This document shows positions 44,088 through 53,829 of a DNA stretch of 64,000 bases, one piece after another. Below the pieces are notes generated by a model. That model saw only the letters and a list, made by a program, of their open reading frames with translations. It ran no database searches and was not told the DNA's origin. Position numbers and translations under genes: made by a program. The stretch is from an uncultured Bacilli bacterium (lineage in GTDB: Bacteria; Bacillota_I; Bacilli_A; RF39; UBA660): assembly GCA_934168275.1 (NCBI GenBank), contig CAKPNA010000006.1, forward strand, positions 17,859 to 81,858. Direction: 5' to 3'. Position 1 is the stretch's first letter; each line of letters opens with the position of its first letter.

Positions 44088-44845
44088 GTAAAATAATAAT
44101 TACCCCACTAGGAACAGTATCTCCTTATCCAAAAGGAAATATGAATTGCCCGGGATATTTAGTTGAATACAACAACAAAAAAACATTATTAGACTGTGGT
44201 AATGGTATAACAAGATTATTACGTTTTCCCGAAGATTTACGAGATTTAAGCATAATTATTACTCACTATCATAAAGATCATTTGGGTGATATTGGAGCCA
44301 TTCAATATGCTTCATATGTTTATCATAATTTAGGAATGCTTAATGAAAAAATAAAAATATATTTACCTAAAAATGATATCGTCTTTAATAAAGCATCAAT
44401 TATTTCCAACTCTGAAAGCTATGCAAATTACTATGAAGTATATAATTCTTATTCATTCTATATAGATGATTTAAAAATAACATTTGAAGATAACCAATCA
44501 CACATTATCGAGTCATACATGATTAAACTACAAAATAAAGACTTTAAAATTATATATACCTCTGATATAGGCACCACAAACTTTGATAAATTAGTAGACT
44601 TTTGTAAAGATGCTGACCTAATTATTTGTGAAAGTTCTTTCTTACAAAAGCATAACTCCAACAGTAAAACTCATATGACTGCTTATGGTGCTAGTATTTT
44701 AGCCAAAAAAGCTAATGCTCGTAAACTATTATTAACCCATTTTTGGCCGGAAGAAGACAAAGGCTTATATTTAGAAGAAGCACTACAAAACTTTCATAAT
44801 ACAGAAGTAGCTATCGAAGGAAAAAAAATAATATTAAGGAGATAA
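44084..44845 (+). CDS. Metallo-beta-lactamase-fold hydrolase (RNase Z-like)
   Basis: This 253-residue protein has the metal-binding motif THYHKDHLGDIGA at about residues 60-72, SDIGTTNF in place of the second metal aspartate region, ICESSF, and LLTHFWPEE near the end. The order resembles RNase Z and related phosphodiesterases, but the exosite region of tRNase Z is not evident, so the substrate is open. It overlaps coaD by four bases and is followed six bases later by the PHP gene, forming a four-gene run coaE-coaD-MBL-PHP. Confidence 0.85.
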   Translation: MSKIIITPLGTVSPYPKGNMNCPGYLVEYNNKKTLLDCGNGITRLLRFPEDLRDLSIIITHYHKDHLGDIGAIQYASYVYHNLGMLNEKIKIYLPKNDIVFNKASIISNSESYANYYEVYNSYSFYIDDLKITFEDNQSHIIESYMIKLQNKDFKIIYTSDIGTTNFDKLVDFCKDADLIICESSFLQKHNSNSKTHMTAYGASILAKKANARKLLLTHFWPEEDKGLYLEEALQNFHNTEVAIEGKKIILRR

Positions 44846-44851
44846 AAAATT

Positions 44852-45745
44852 ATGGAGAGAACAAATAGTATACAATATATAGAAAGTGAAAAACTAATTG
44901 ATATGCACACACATACTAATTATTCAGATGGAGATTTATCACCTCAAGAATTAATAAAATTAGCAATAGATAAAGGAATCGGTACACTTGCTATAACTGA
45001 TCATAATACTGTTGAAGGTATTAAAAAAGTTAATAAAAATAATGATACCATTGTTGCTAGTGGGATAAAAATTATTAATGGTATAGAGTTGTCTGCTAAA
45101 ACTGATATAGGAAGAATGCATATATTAGGTTACGGCATTGACTTAAATAACGAAGCATTAAATAAAAAGTTGTTAGAGATAAAAGATAATAGTATTAATT
45201 CATTTTTATCAATAATGGAACAAATTAAAAGGGATTATGGAATTAGATTTAGTTATGAAGACATAAAAACATTAGTTAATGCTAACCATAATTTAGGTCG
45301 CCCTGATTTAGCCAAACTTTGCATTAAATATGGGTATGCTAGTACAGTGCAAGAAGCATTTGATAAATACTTAATAGAAGCCCATAATAAAACAAGACAA
45401 ACAAGTAAAAAACTACCATATCAAGAATGTTTAGAATTAATAACAAAGAGTGGTGGTATTCCCATCTTAGCACATCCTAAAACATTAGAATTATCAGAAA
45501 AAGAATTATTAATCTTATTAAAAGAAATGATTAGTTATGGCTTAAAAGGCATTGAAGTATATCATTCAAGTCATTCTCAAGAAGAAATGAGCTATTATTT
45601 AGAAATAGCAAATAAATATGACTTATTAATAAGTGGTGGCAGTGATTTTCATGGAAAAACTGTCAAACCTGATATTGAATTAGGAACAGGTAAAAATAAT
45701 AACATTAGAATAAAAAAATTATCATTACTAGATAAACTATATTAA
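44852..45745 (+). CDS. PHP-domain phosphoesterase
   Basis: This 297-residue protein begins its PHP domain at residue about 17 with DMHTHTNYSDGDLSPQELIKLA, followed by AITDHNTVEG, NGIELSAK, an insertion domain, ILAHPKTLE and ISGGSDFHGK. These supply the metal ligands of the RNase AM/YciV type, which hydrolyses 3',5'-nucleotides or 5' ends of RNA. The reaction here is inferred from that family. It lies in one run with coaE-coaD and the MBL gene. Confidence 0.9.
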   Translation: MERTNSIQYIESEKLIDMHTHTNYSDGDLSPQELIKLAIDKGIGTLAITDHNTVEGIKKVNKNNDTIVASGIKIINGIELSAKTDIGRMHILGYGIDLNNEALNKKLLEIKDNSINSFLSIMEQIKRDYGIRFSYEDIKTLVNANHNLGRPDLAKLCIKYGYASTVQEAFDKYLIEAHNKTRQTSKKLPYQECLELITKSGGIPILAHPKTLELSEKELLILLKEMISYGLKGIEVYHSSHSQEEMSYYLEIANKYDLLISGGSDFHGKTVKPDIELGTGKNNNIRIKKLSLLDKLY

Positions 45746-45851
45746 CAGACATTTAAAAATATATAGAAGCTATATCTTAACGATTAATTATTTATATTTT
45801 TTACCAAACTATAATTATTTGTGATATAATATCGGAACAAGGAGGTATTTT

Positions 45852-46217
45852 ATGTCAGTTGCACGTATTTTAAACAAAGAAACAATTCAATTAAATAATG
45901 AGTGTTCACTAGTAATAGAAGGAAAACAAGAAGATGGCTATGAATGGAAAGAACTAATTCTTAAGTCCGCTGAAAGTGAAACATATGTAGGCTCTTATTT
46001 TACGCACAACTATTCATGTAGTCGTGAATGGATGAGATATAATTCTAAGTACATTGCTATCTTAGTAGCATATAGTCTTGGCTATGAACATGCTGATCCT
46101 AGTATAAAAGTATTATTTGATATTGAAAATAAACAACCAGTTGAAGCACCAGATGAAGAACTAATGGATATGTATGTAGAATGCTTTAAAGGTGTAAGTA
46201 GAAAAAGAGTAAGATAA
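45852..46217 (+). CDS. Small protein of unknown function
   Basis: This 121-residue soluble protein has no recognised domain. A conserved-looking core reads LVIEGKQEDGYEWKELILKSAESETYVGSYF. It ends in a basic SRKRVR tail. GGAGG precedes the ATG and a TGATATAAT extended -10 lies at 45822-45830, so it has its own promoter. Confidence 0.55.
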   Translation: MSVARILNKETIQLNNECSLVIEGKQEDGYEWKELILKSAESETYVGSYFTHNYSCSREWMRYNSKYIAILVAYSLGYEHADPSIKVLFDIENKQPVEAPDEELMDMYVECFKGVSRKRVR

Positions 46218-46245
46218 AATAATTAGAATAGAAAATATAAATAGA

Positions 46246-46300
46246 GAAGTTGACCATATAAAGTCATCTTTTTTGTTATCTCAAATATAATTTAGCAAAA
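46246..46300 (+). repeat. 55-bp direct repeat, left copy
   Basis: It begins GAAGTTGACCATATAAAGTC and ends TAATTTAGCAAAA. It matches 47659-47713 at all but about three positions. It contains a small TGAC/GTCA hairpin followed by six T, so each copy may act as a terminator. Confidence 0.85.
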
Positions 46301-46356
46301 AATCAAGATTTAACTCTTGAGTATTTAGAAAAAGAATTAAAACATAAGAGTAACAT

Positions 46357-47355
46357 TTATTTATTTTTCTTTATCCACTCAACTGTATCCTTTATTGTAT
46401 CTTTCATATTTCTATTTTTAAATTCCAACTTTTCTTTAGCTTTTTCATTACTGAAATTAGCATTAGAAGATAGTGTATATAGTGAATACTTTGTGAAAAG
46501 TGGAGTTTGTTTCTTTAAATTATAATATACTTCAAAAAAAGGTGCTATTAATTTTGCAAGACCTATTGGTAATACCATTTTAATCTTTTTTCTTCCTTGC
46601 ACATCACAAATTAAATCGCATAATTCTTTTATTGCAATATATCTATTAGATAAGATATAGCATTCACCTTTAGTATTATTTTTACAAGCACTAATAATAC
46701 CATCTGCTACATCTCTTACATCAACAAAATCATATCCACCTTTTACACAAGCAAATAATTTGCCATTTGCAACTTCTTTTATTAATTGTGTTAAGTGACT
46801 ATTACCATAATCATTTGGACCAATAATTCCTGATGGATGAATAATACAAGCATTTAATTTTTTAAATTCTATAGCATCAATTACATACCTCGCAGCTTCT
46901 GCTTTAGTTTTAGCATATAATCCATGAACATTATCAGGATTAAAATCAGTAATTTCTGTTATTAGACCGTTATCAGGCTTTTCGGGAATTGCATGAACAC
47001 TACTAATATAGATAAGTTTTGCTTTTGACTCTATTACCTTATCTACTATATTTTTAGTTCCATTAACATTAACATCATAAATAACTGGATTGTATTTTGA
47101 TTTTATATATACTACTGCAGCACAATGAATTACAATAACTTCTTTTCCATCAGTATTTTCAAAAACATTAGATAAAGAATCTTTAACAGTTACATCACCA
47201 TAGTATATTTTGCATTTCAAATTTTCTAGTGCTTTTATAGAATCACCTTTTAAAACAAAAGCCCTAATTTCATTGTTTTCATCTAATTCTAATTTTCTTA
47301 TAATATTATTGCCTAAGAATCCATTAGCGCCGGTTATTATATATATCTTTTTCAT
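46357..47355 (-). CDS. NAD-dependent epimerase/dehydratase family protein
   Basis: This 332-residue extended SDR has the cofactor motif GANGFLGNNI near the N terminus, the catalytic YAKTK at about 148-152 (YxxxK), and a serine in YISSVHA. It resembles dihydroflavonol reductase-like or sugar-nucleotide epimerases; the substrate is unknown. I use the ATG at 47355, with GAGGTGAT upstream on the minus strand. The gene faces against its neighbours and sits between two 55-bp direct repeats, so it may have arrived as a unit. Confidence 0.85.
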   Translation of the reverse strand: MKKIYIITGANGFLGNNIIRKLELDENNEIRAFVLKGDSIKALENLKCKIYYGDVTVKDSLSNVFENTDGKEVIVIHCAAVVYIKSKYNPVIYDVNVNGTKNIVDKVIESKAKLIYISSVHAIPEKPDNGLITEITDFNPDNVHGLYAKTKAEAARYVIDAIEFKKLNACIIHPSGIIGPNDYGNSHLTQLIKEVANGKLFACVKGGYDFVDVRDVADGIISACKNNTKGECYILSNRYIAIKELCDLICDVQGRKKIKMVLPIGLAKLIAPFFEVYYNLKKQTPLFTKYSLYTLSSNANFSNEKAKEKLEFKNRNMKDTIKDTVEWIKKNK

Positions 47356-47658
47356 AATATTTATCACCTCAACTATGATTTAAAAAATTAATCTTTCTAT
47401 AATTATATTCAAAAAATAATTACTAATACTATTAAAATATAAAAATTTAGTTATTAATATCTAAAATATTACTTAGTAGATTTTCGTATATTATCAATAA
47501 ATTTCTTTATATCTATTTCCTACAATATTAGTATAACATGTATAATTCTAAACATAAAGATTTCAAGATTAAAATTTTGATTTTTTTATGTTTTTTTGCT
47601 ATTATAAATGGCAAGTATAGTGCATACAATATTAAATTTTAAAGATAATATAGATAAA

Positions 47659-47713
47659 GAAGTTGACCATATAAAGTCATCTTTTTTGTTATCTTAAATA
47701 TAATTTAGTAAAT
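47659..47713 (+). repeat. 55-bp direct repeat, right copy
   Basis: Near-identical to 46246-46300, about 1.4 kb apart, on the other side of the epimerase gene. The rest of 47368-47770 shows only a promoter-like stretch before the next gene. Confidence 0.85.
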
Positions 47714-47770
47714 ATATAATGACATTTAAATAATATTTTGGTACAATGTTATACATATAGGAGCTGAATT

Positions 47771-48436
47771 ATGAATATTTATAAATACTTTTTAATCTTT
47801 ATGTTTTATTCTATTATTGGATGGTTAATGGAAGTTATATTAACTTATTGTAATAGTAAAAAGTTTGTTAATAGGGGCTTCTTAATTGGCCCATACTGTC
47901 CAATATATGGTTCAGGTGTTTTACTTATTATGTTTATCTTAAAAAGATATTTAGATAGACCACTTGGACTATTTTGCATGGCGGTAATTATTTGTTCTAT
48001 TCTAGAATATTTAACTAGTTATTTTATGGAAAAAATCTTTAAAGCAAGATGGTGGGATTATAGTAATAAAAAGTTTAATATTAATGGAAGAATATGTTTA
48101 GAGTATGCCATGTTATTTGGTATTGGTGGAACATTAATAATGTACTTTATTAACCCTATGATAATTAATGTAATGGATACAACTTCAAGTACAGTAATTA
48201 AAGTATTAGCCATCACATTATTTATAATATACATAGTAGATAATATAATATCTTACATTGTTATGTTTAAGTTTAGAAGTACCGTAGGCAAACTAACTAA
48301 AGGTGATAATACTGAAGAAATAACTAAGATAATTAAAGATAAGTTTAAATCATTATCTTGGTTAAATAAGAGATTAACTGAAGCATTCCCTAATCTAAAA
48401 GCTTACACAAAAAAAATAAAACAATTGAAAAAATAG
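47771..48436 (+). CDS. Putative ABC-transporter-type permease of the CmpB family (PF06541-like)
   Basis: This 221-residue protein has about five membrane helices and the family pattern FYSIIGWLMEVI, NRGFLIGPYCPIYGSG, and FKARWWDYSNKKFNINGRICLEYAMLFG, which I associate with the CmpB family. Despite that name no transport function is established. It ends with a basic cytoplasmic tail. It has its own ribosome site (TAGGAGCTG). Confidence 0.85.
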   Translation: MNIYKYFLIFMFYSIIGWLMEVILTYCNSKKFVNRGFLIGPYCPIYGSGVLLIMFILKRYLDRPLGLFCMAVIICSILEYLTSYFMEKIFKARWWDYSNKKFNINGRICLEYAMLFGIGGTLIMYFINPMIINVMDTTSSTVIKVLAITLFIIYIVDNIISYIVMFKFRSTVGKLTKGDNTEEITKIIKDKFKSLSWLNKRLTEAFPNLKAYTKKIKQLKK

Positions 48437-48477
48437 TAGGTAAGTGGTATACTTATAACAAGTAAGGAAGTGATATT

Positions 48478-48810
48478 ATGGCAAAGTTTTGCTCTAATTG
48501 TGGAAATAAAGTTGAAGAAGGACAAGCCGTATGCTTACATTGTGGTTTTAGTTTAAAAGATAATGCTAGTACTGATTCTAATGCCAAATCAAGATTAGTT
48601 GCCGGATTACTAGGTATCTTCTTAGGTAGTCTAGGTATTCATAACTTTTATTTAGGTAATAAAGACAAAGCTATGGCTCAATTATTAATAAGTGTTTTAA
48701 GTTGTTTTACATTAGCAGTAGTATCTGAAATATGGGGATTAATTGAGGGAATATTAATCTTATGTGGTAATATTAATGTTGATGGTAGTGGCAATCCACT
48801 AAAAGATTAA
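48478..48810 (+). CDS. Zinc-ribbon and TM2-domain protein
   Basis: This 110-residue protein begins with a zinc ribbon (CSNCGNKVEEGQAVCLHCG, about residues 4-22), followed by a TM2 domain with two helices from about 40 (SRLVAGLLGIFLGSLGIHNFYLG, then a second helix and ILILCG). The GIHNFYLG motif is diagnostic. Function is unknown. Its stop overlaps the next start (TAATG), coupling it to the DUF2752 gene. Confidence 0.9.
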   Translation: MAKFCSNCGNKVEEGQAVCLHCGFSLKDNASTDSNAKSRLVAGLLGIFLGSLGIHNFYLGNKDKAMAQLLISVLSCFTLAVVSEIWGLIEGILILCGNINVDGSGNPLKD

Positions 48811-49178
48811 TGCCTATAATTTATATATTAATATTATTAGGTGAGGGTATAAGTTATTATCTAATCAAAATAAAAGAAATAACTGTCCCTTGCTTTTTTG
48901 AATATCTAACTAATATTCCCTGTCCAGGATGTGGCTTAACAAGAAGTTTTATATCAATACCAAACCTAGATTTAATATCTGCAATTAAATATAATATTTT
49001 AGGTATTCCTTTATTTATAGCAATAATATTACTAAATATCTATTTAATTAAAGATATTATCTATAATAAAAAGAGTACTATTACTCTTATAAATAAAATA
49101 TTAACTAACTATAAAATAATTATCTTATTACTTATCACAAGTGAAATAATTAACATATGTCACTATACTTTAACCTAG
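48810..49178 (+). CDS. DUF2752 membrane protein
   Basis: This 122-residue protein has about three helices and the DUF2752 signature PCPGCGLTRSF at about residues 34-44, followed by a polar stretch and IKYNILGIPLFI. In many Firmicutes TM2 and DUF2752 genes are adjacent, as here. Function is unknown. Its 3' end overlaps the convergent ZIP gene by nine bases. Confidence 0.88.
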   Translation: MPIIYILILLGEGISYYLIKIKEITVPCFFEYLTNIPCPGCGLTRSFISIPNLDLISAIKYNILGIPLFIAIILLNIYLIKDIIYNKKSTITLINKILTNYKIIILLLITSEIINICHYTLT

Positions 49179-49964
49179 TGCTACATCTAAAATCATCATA
49201 ATAGAAAACCCAATTAATGTAAATAAAGCCATATAATCTTTCTTCTCATTAGTTTGACTCTCCGGTATTAACTCTTCAACTACTACATAAATCATTGCTC
49301 CAGCCGCAAAAGCTAACAGGAAAGGAAGAAGTAGTCTTATTTTAAGTACTAGTAAAGCTCCAATAACCCCGGATATCGGTTCTACTATGGCACTTAAACT
49401 TCCATAAAGAAAAGCTTTTTTTCTAGAGTATCCTTCTCGAAGTAGAGGAATACTAACCGCACTACCTTCTGGAAAATTCTGAAGACCAATTCCTAATGCT
49501 AACAAACAAGCACTAATTATTGTTGCTCCTTCAAGACCATAACTAATTGACCCAAAAGCAATTCCCACTGCTAATCCTTCCGGTATGTTATGAATAGTAA
49601 TTGATGATATCAACATCATCACTCTTTTTTTAGAACTATTATTATTTTTATTTTTATCTAAAATATCAAAAACCTTATCACTAATAAATAATAAAATCCC
49701 CCCTGATAAAAATCCTAATGTAGCAATTAACCAACTATTTAAATTAAGACTATTAGCCATTTCGATAGAAGGCGAAAGTAAACTCCAAAATGACGCTGCA
49801 ATCATTACACCAGCAGCAAATCCTAACATTCCATCCATAAACGTCTTATTTACTTTCTTAAAAAAGAATACTATTGCTGCTCCCAAAACAGTTATTAAAA
49901 AAGTAAATGTTGTTGCTAAAAATGCTTGGACAATATGATTTAAACTCAAAAAATACTCAATCAT
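49170..49964 (-). CDS. ZIP family metal transporter
   Basis: This 264-residue transporter imports divalent metals such as zinc. It has eight predicted helices and the two metal-site motifs HNIPEGLAVG (helix IV) and NFPEGSAV (helix V). A second-site pair EPISG follows in helix VI region. It resembles the GufA-type subfamily. The start on the minus strand has AAGGAGG upstream. No metal-responsive operator was recognised. Confidence 0.92.
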   Translation of the reverse strand: MIEYFLSLNHIVQAFLATTFTFLITVLGAAIVFFFKKVNKTFMDGMLGFAAGVMIAASFWSLLSPSIEMANSLNLNSWLIATLGFLSGGILLFISDKVFDILDKNKNNNSSKKRVMMLISSITIHNIPEGLAVGIAFGSISYGLEGATIISACLLALGIGLQNFPEGSAVSIPLLREGYSRKKAFLYGSLSAIVEPISGVIGALLVLKIRLLLPFLLAFAAGAMIYVVVEELIPESQTNEKKDYMALFTLIGFSIMMILDVALG

Positions 49965-50136
49965 TTTACCTCCTTACTATATAGTTTATTAATTAGTCAT
50001 AATTTGCTTAGTATAAATACCCAATTATTTTAAATAAATAATTATTTTTAAAAAATATATAGATTTTTAATTCTTAATTTGGTAAAATAATATATAGAAA
50101 GAATACTTTAGTAAATATAATTCTTAAGGAGACCAT

Positions 50137-51357
50137 ATGAAAAAAAAGAATATTTTAATTATTATTGCACTTATTTTAACACTAGTTCTAGGATATTTAA
50201 TAGTATCCGTTATAATTGATAACAATAAACGTAATAAAGAATTACAAGAATATCAAAATAAACTAAATGCTATCAGATCATCATACAATAACTATATAAA
50301 TATTAAAAGTGCTGATATATATGCATTAGAAGACAATAAATATATTAAAAGAGGCACTATTAATAATATTGATACTACTTTAGAAGATATTGATATTACT
50401 AACTATCAAGAAGAATATTTTAAATTAAAGAATATTGATTACTACATATATTATAAAGATATAACTAAAATAGATAATGTTGAAATAAATAATCGATATA
50501 AAAATTATATTGTCTATAATGAAAATGTTATTATACCATCTGATACTAAAATATATTTAAAAGAAGATAGTTATTATCAAATAGATAGTGAATTATCTCT
50601 ACCAATAATTATTAAAGATGATGATAAATATTATGTTGAATATGATAATAGATTAGTCTATGTCAAAAAAGAAGATATAAGTAATATTGTTGAAAGTAAT
50701 AATACTGATGAAGAAGTATCTAAAGGCTTTGCTGTCTTAAACTATCACTTTACCATTAATGTTGAAGCCGGTGAGCAAAAAGATTGTCAACAAGAAATAT
50801 GCTTAACAGATGTTCAATTTGATTCTCAGATGCAATACCTTCATGATAATGAATATTTTTCTCTAACTCTAGAAGAAATAGAAATGTTTATTGATGGTAA
50901 AATAAGATTACCTAAAAAGAGTGTTGGTATTACTATTGATGATGGATGGCGTGTTGAAAGAAGCATTTGGTTCTTAGAAAAATATAATTTACATGGTATA
51001 TTGTTTTTAATAGGCACTATGGCCCCTCCGAGTGTTTATGCAAGCAATAACTTAGAAATAGCATCTCATTCTTGGAATTTGCATAAATATATAGGTAATC
51101 TTATTAATACACCAAAAGATGAAATGCTTAAAGATTTAAAGAAAAGTAAAGAAAGTTTAAATGATACTAAATACTTTTGCTACCCATATTATCAATATAA
51201 TGATACAGTTATATCAGTTTTAAAAGAAACAGGATTCACGATGGCCTTTGCCGGCTTTAATAGAAAAGTTAAAGTAGGAGAGTACAAATATTTAGTACCA
51301 CGATATGTAGTAGTTAATACTATGACTGTTGATGATATTGCTAAAATAGTTAAATAA
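50137..51357 (+). CDS. Membrane-anchored polysaccharide deacetylase
   Basis: This 406-residue protein has an N-terminal helix (about 5-25), a long linker domain of about 150 residues with a possible SH3-like fold, and a NodB-type deacetylase domain from about 200: FAVLNYHF, VGITIDDGWRV (metal-binding aspartates), IASHSWNLHKY (H-x3-H-like motif) and YFCYPYYQYN. It should remove acetyl groups from a cell-wall or surface polysaccharide outside the membrane. Two cysteines (QKDCQQEIC) could form a disulphide. It stands alone, with AAGGAGACC before the ATG. Confidence 0.88.
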   Translation: MKKKNILIIIALILTLVLGYLIVSVIIDNNKRNKELQEYQNKLNAIRSSYNNYINIKSADIYALEDNKYIKRGTINNIDTTLEDIDITNYQEEYFKLKNIDYYIYYKDITKIDNVEINNRYKNYIVYNENVIIPSDTKIYLKEDSYYQIDSELSLPIIIKDDDKYYVEYDNRLVYVKKEDISNIVESNNTDEEVSKGFAVLNYHFTINVEAGEQKDCQQEICLTDVQFDSQMQYLHDNEYFSLTLEEIEMFIDGKIRLPKKSVGITIDDGWRVERSIWFLEKYNLHGILFLIGTMAPPSVYASNNLEIASHSWNLHKYIGNLINTPKDEMLKDLKKSKESLNDTKYFCYPYYQYNDTVISVLKETGFTMAFAGFNRKVKVGEYKYLVPRYVVVNTMTVDDIAKIVK

Positions 51358-51442
51358 ATGTTTAGAACCAATCTAAGCATTTTTTAGTATCTTTTAAAAA
51401 TTTAAATATTATGATAAAATTATAAGTAATAGAGGTGAAATT

Positions 51443-53668
51443 ATGCGAACAGAACTATTATCTCCCTGTGGTAATATTGAATGTGTCTACCAAGCCGTAA
51501 ACAATGGTGCAGATGCCATTTACTTAGCCGGTAAAAAATTTGGTGCTAGAAAATATGCTAATAACTTTACGGAAGAAGAAATAATTAAAACTATTAACTA
51601 TTGTCATCTATATGGTGTTAAAGTCTATATTACCGTAAATACTATGATATATGAAGAAGAAGTAAAAGAGTGTTTAGAATATATTGAATTTCTTTACAAG
51701 AACAATGTTGATGCTCTAATTATGCAAGATATTGGACTAATTGATACAGTCTTAAAGAAGTATCCTAACTTAGAAGTCCATGCCTCAACCCAATGCCATA
51801 ACCATAACAAAGAAGGAATTAGTTTCCTAAAATCCTTAGGAGTTAAAAGAATAGTCTTAGACCGTGAACTATCTCTAGATGAAATAAATGATATTGACAT
51901 TGATATTGAAAAAGAAGTATTTATCCATGGCGCTTTATGTGTCTCACACTCTGGATGCTGTCTATTTAGTAGTATGAATGGTGGAAGAAGTGGTAATCGT
52001 GGTGAATGTGTCGGAAGTTGTCGCCAACCATATAACCTAATTGAAAATAATAAAGAACTAAATATCAAAGATAAATATTTATTAAGTTGTAAAGAACTAA
52101 ATACTACTCATCACTTAAAAGAATTACTAGATAACAAGATAACTAGTCTAAAAATAGAAGGCCGCATGAAATCACCAGAATATGTTGGTTATATCACTAG
52201 AATATATCGTAAACTAATTGATGCCTATTATAATAACTTACCAATGACTCTAACCGAAACTGAAGAAGATAACCTAAAATTATTATATAATCGTGAATTT
52301 ACTAGTGGCTATTTATTCCATGATGATATTATTAATACAACAACCTCTAACCATCAAGGATTAACTATTGGTAAAGTTATTGAAACTACTAAATATCGTC
52401 TTAAAATAAAACTAGATAAAGAACTAGATATGGAAGATGGGATAAGATTTGTAAATAGTAATCTAGGAATGATAGTAAATAAAATATATAATGAAAAAGG
52501 TCTATTAATAAATAAAGGCTTACCCGGAGATATTGTATATGTTGATAATAAGATTATGCTAAATAATTTAGATATCGTTAATAAAACAACATCCTCTAAA
52601 CTAAATGAAGAACTAAAACAATATCCTAGTAGAAAAGTTCCTGTTGATATGATAGTTGAAGCCAAAATAGGTTCCCCATTAAAAGTAGAAATGATTGATT
52701 GTGATAAAAATATTGTTAGCGATACGATTGGTAAAGTCGAAGAATCTATTAACAATCCCGTAAGTAAAGACCGCCTAAAAGAAGCACTATCTAAACTAGG
52801 TAATAGTCCATTTATTCTAAATAATATTGTCATTAACATGGATACTAATATCTTTATCCCTATATCTACCATTAATGAAATAAGAAGAATATTAGTCGAT
52901 AAATTAATAACTATTAGATGTAAAAATAATAAAGAAATAATTATTAATAATCTAGAAGATAACTATTATAGTACTCCTAACAATAATAAGGTATCCATAA
53001 ATGCTCTAGTTAGAAATGAAGAACAATTACTTGCTTGTATAAATAATAATATTGATAATATATATACTACTGATTATAACTTATATACTAAATATAAAGA
53101 AACATGTAATATCTATTATCGCTTAGATCGAGTAATGAAAAAATATATTAACTATAAAAAAGAATCCCTTCTAATAACTGAGTTAGGAGGAGTGCAACGT
53201 TATGGTTATACTAATAATGTTGTTAGTGATTATTACTTAAATATTGCCAATAACAAAGCTATAGATTTACTAAGAAGAAATAATATTCAAAGAATAACTA
53301 TCTCTTGTGAACTTGACTATGATAAGATAAAAATCTTAAACACTAACTACAACATAGAACTAATTATCTATGGTAGAATAGAGTTAATGCTAATGAAATA
53401 TTGCCCATTAAAAAAACTACTAAACCACTGTTCAGTATGCAAAGATAGTTCTAATAAATATTATTTAGAAAGTATGCAAGGTAAAAAGTATCCTATCATA
53501 GTAGATAATAATCATCTAACCCATATCATGCACTGTAATAATATAAACTATATAGATGATATTAATAAATATATAAATCTGGGTATAAAATCATACCGAA
53601 TAGAATTATTCGATGAAACTAGTGAAGAAATAAATAAAATTATAAAGACGATCCGTACTAAAATATAA
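51443..53668 (+). CDS. U32 family protein, RlhA-like
   Basis: This 741-residue protein begins with a U32 domain: LLSPCGNIECVYQAVNNGADAIYLAG and, near residue 158-195, HGALCVSHSGCCLFSSMNGG and RGECVGSCRQPY, whose cysteines bind an iron-sulphur cluster in RNA hydroxylases. The length and C-terminal domain (about 380-741) resemble RlhA, which hydroxylates 23S rRNA C2501, rather than the shorter TrhP/TrhO tRNA enzymes. Old annotations call these peptidases or collagenases. GAGGTG precedes the ATG. The substrate assignment is by length and is uncertain. Confidence 0.82.
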   Translation: MRTELLSPCGNIECVYQAVNNGADAIYLAGKKFGARKYANNFTEEEIIKTINYCHLYGVKVYITVNTMIYEEEVKECLEYIEFLYKNNVDALIMQDIGLIDTVLKKYPNLEVHASTQCHNHNKEGISFLKSLGVKRIVLDRELSLDEINDIDIDIEKEVFIHGALCVSHSGCCLFSSMNGGRSGNRGECVGSCRQPYNLIENNKELNIKDKYLLSCKELNTTHHLKELLDNKITSLKIEGRMKSPEYVGYITRIYRKLIDAYYNNLPMTLTETEEDNLKLLYNREFTSGYLFHDDIINTTTSNHQGLTIGKVIETTKYRLKIKLDKELDMEDGIRFVNSNLGMIVNKIYNEKGLLINKGLPGDIVYVDNKIMLNNLDIVNKTTSSKLNEELKQYPSRKVPVDMIVEAKIGSPLKVEMIDCDKNIVSDTIGKVEESINNPVSKDRLKEALSKLGNSPFILNNIVINMDTNIFIPISTINEIRRILVDKLITIRCKNNKEIIINNLEDNYYSTPNNNKVSINALVRNEEQLLACINNNIDNIYTTDYNLYTKYKETCNIYYRLDRVMKKYINYKKESLLITELGGVQRYGYTNNVVSDYYLNIANNKAIDLLRRNNIQRITISCELDYDKIKILNTNYNIELIIYGRIELMLMKYCPLKKLLNHCSVCKDSSNKYYLESMQGKKYPIIVDNNHLTHIMHCNNINYIDDINKYINLGIKSYRIELFDETSEEINKIIKTIRTKI

Positions 53669-53829
53669 AAAATCTCATTTTATGAAGAAAATGAAAAGAT
53701 GATAGAATAATCAAAATAAGATAATACGCATTGCTAATAAACAAATATATAAAAGTTGGTTTGAAATGGCAACTAAATAGTATAAGCGTACAAAGAAATT
53801 AGAGACAAAGAGGTGAGTTAAAAACGAAA

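Noticed and set aside
49170..49178. Overlapping convergent stop ends of the DUF2752 and ZIP genes as a regulatory device
   Set aside because: A nine-base tail overlap is common in compact genomes and shows no other signal.
52354..52872. Open frame of 172 codons on the minus strand
   Set aside because: It lies wholly within the U32 gene, lacks a ribosome site and has a composition typical of antisense frames in A+T-rich genes.
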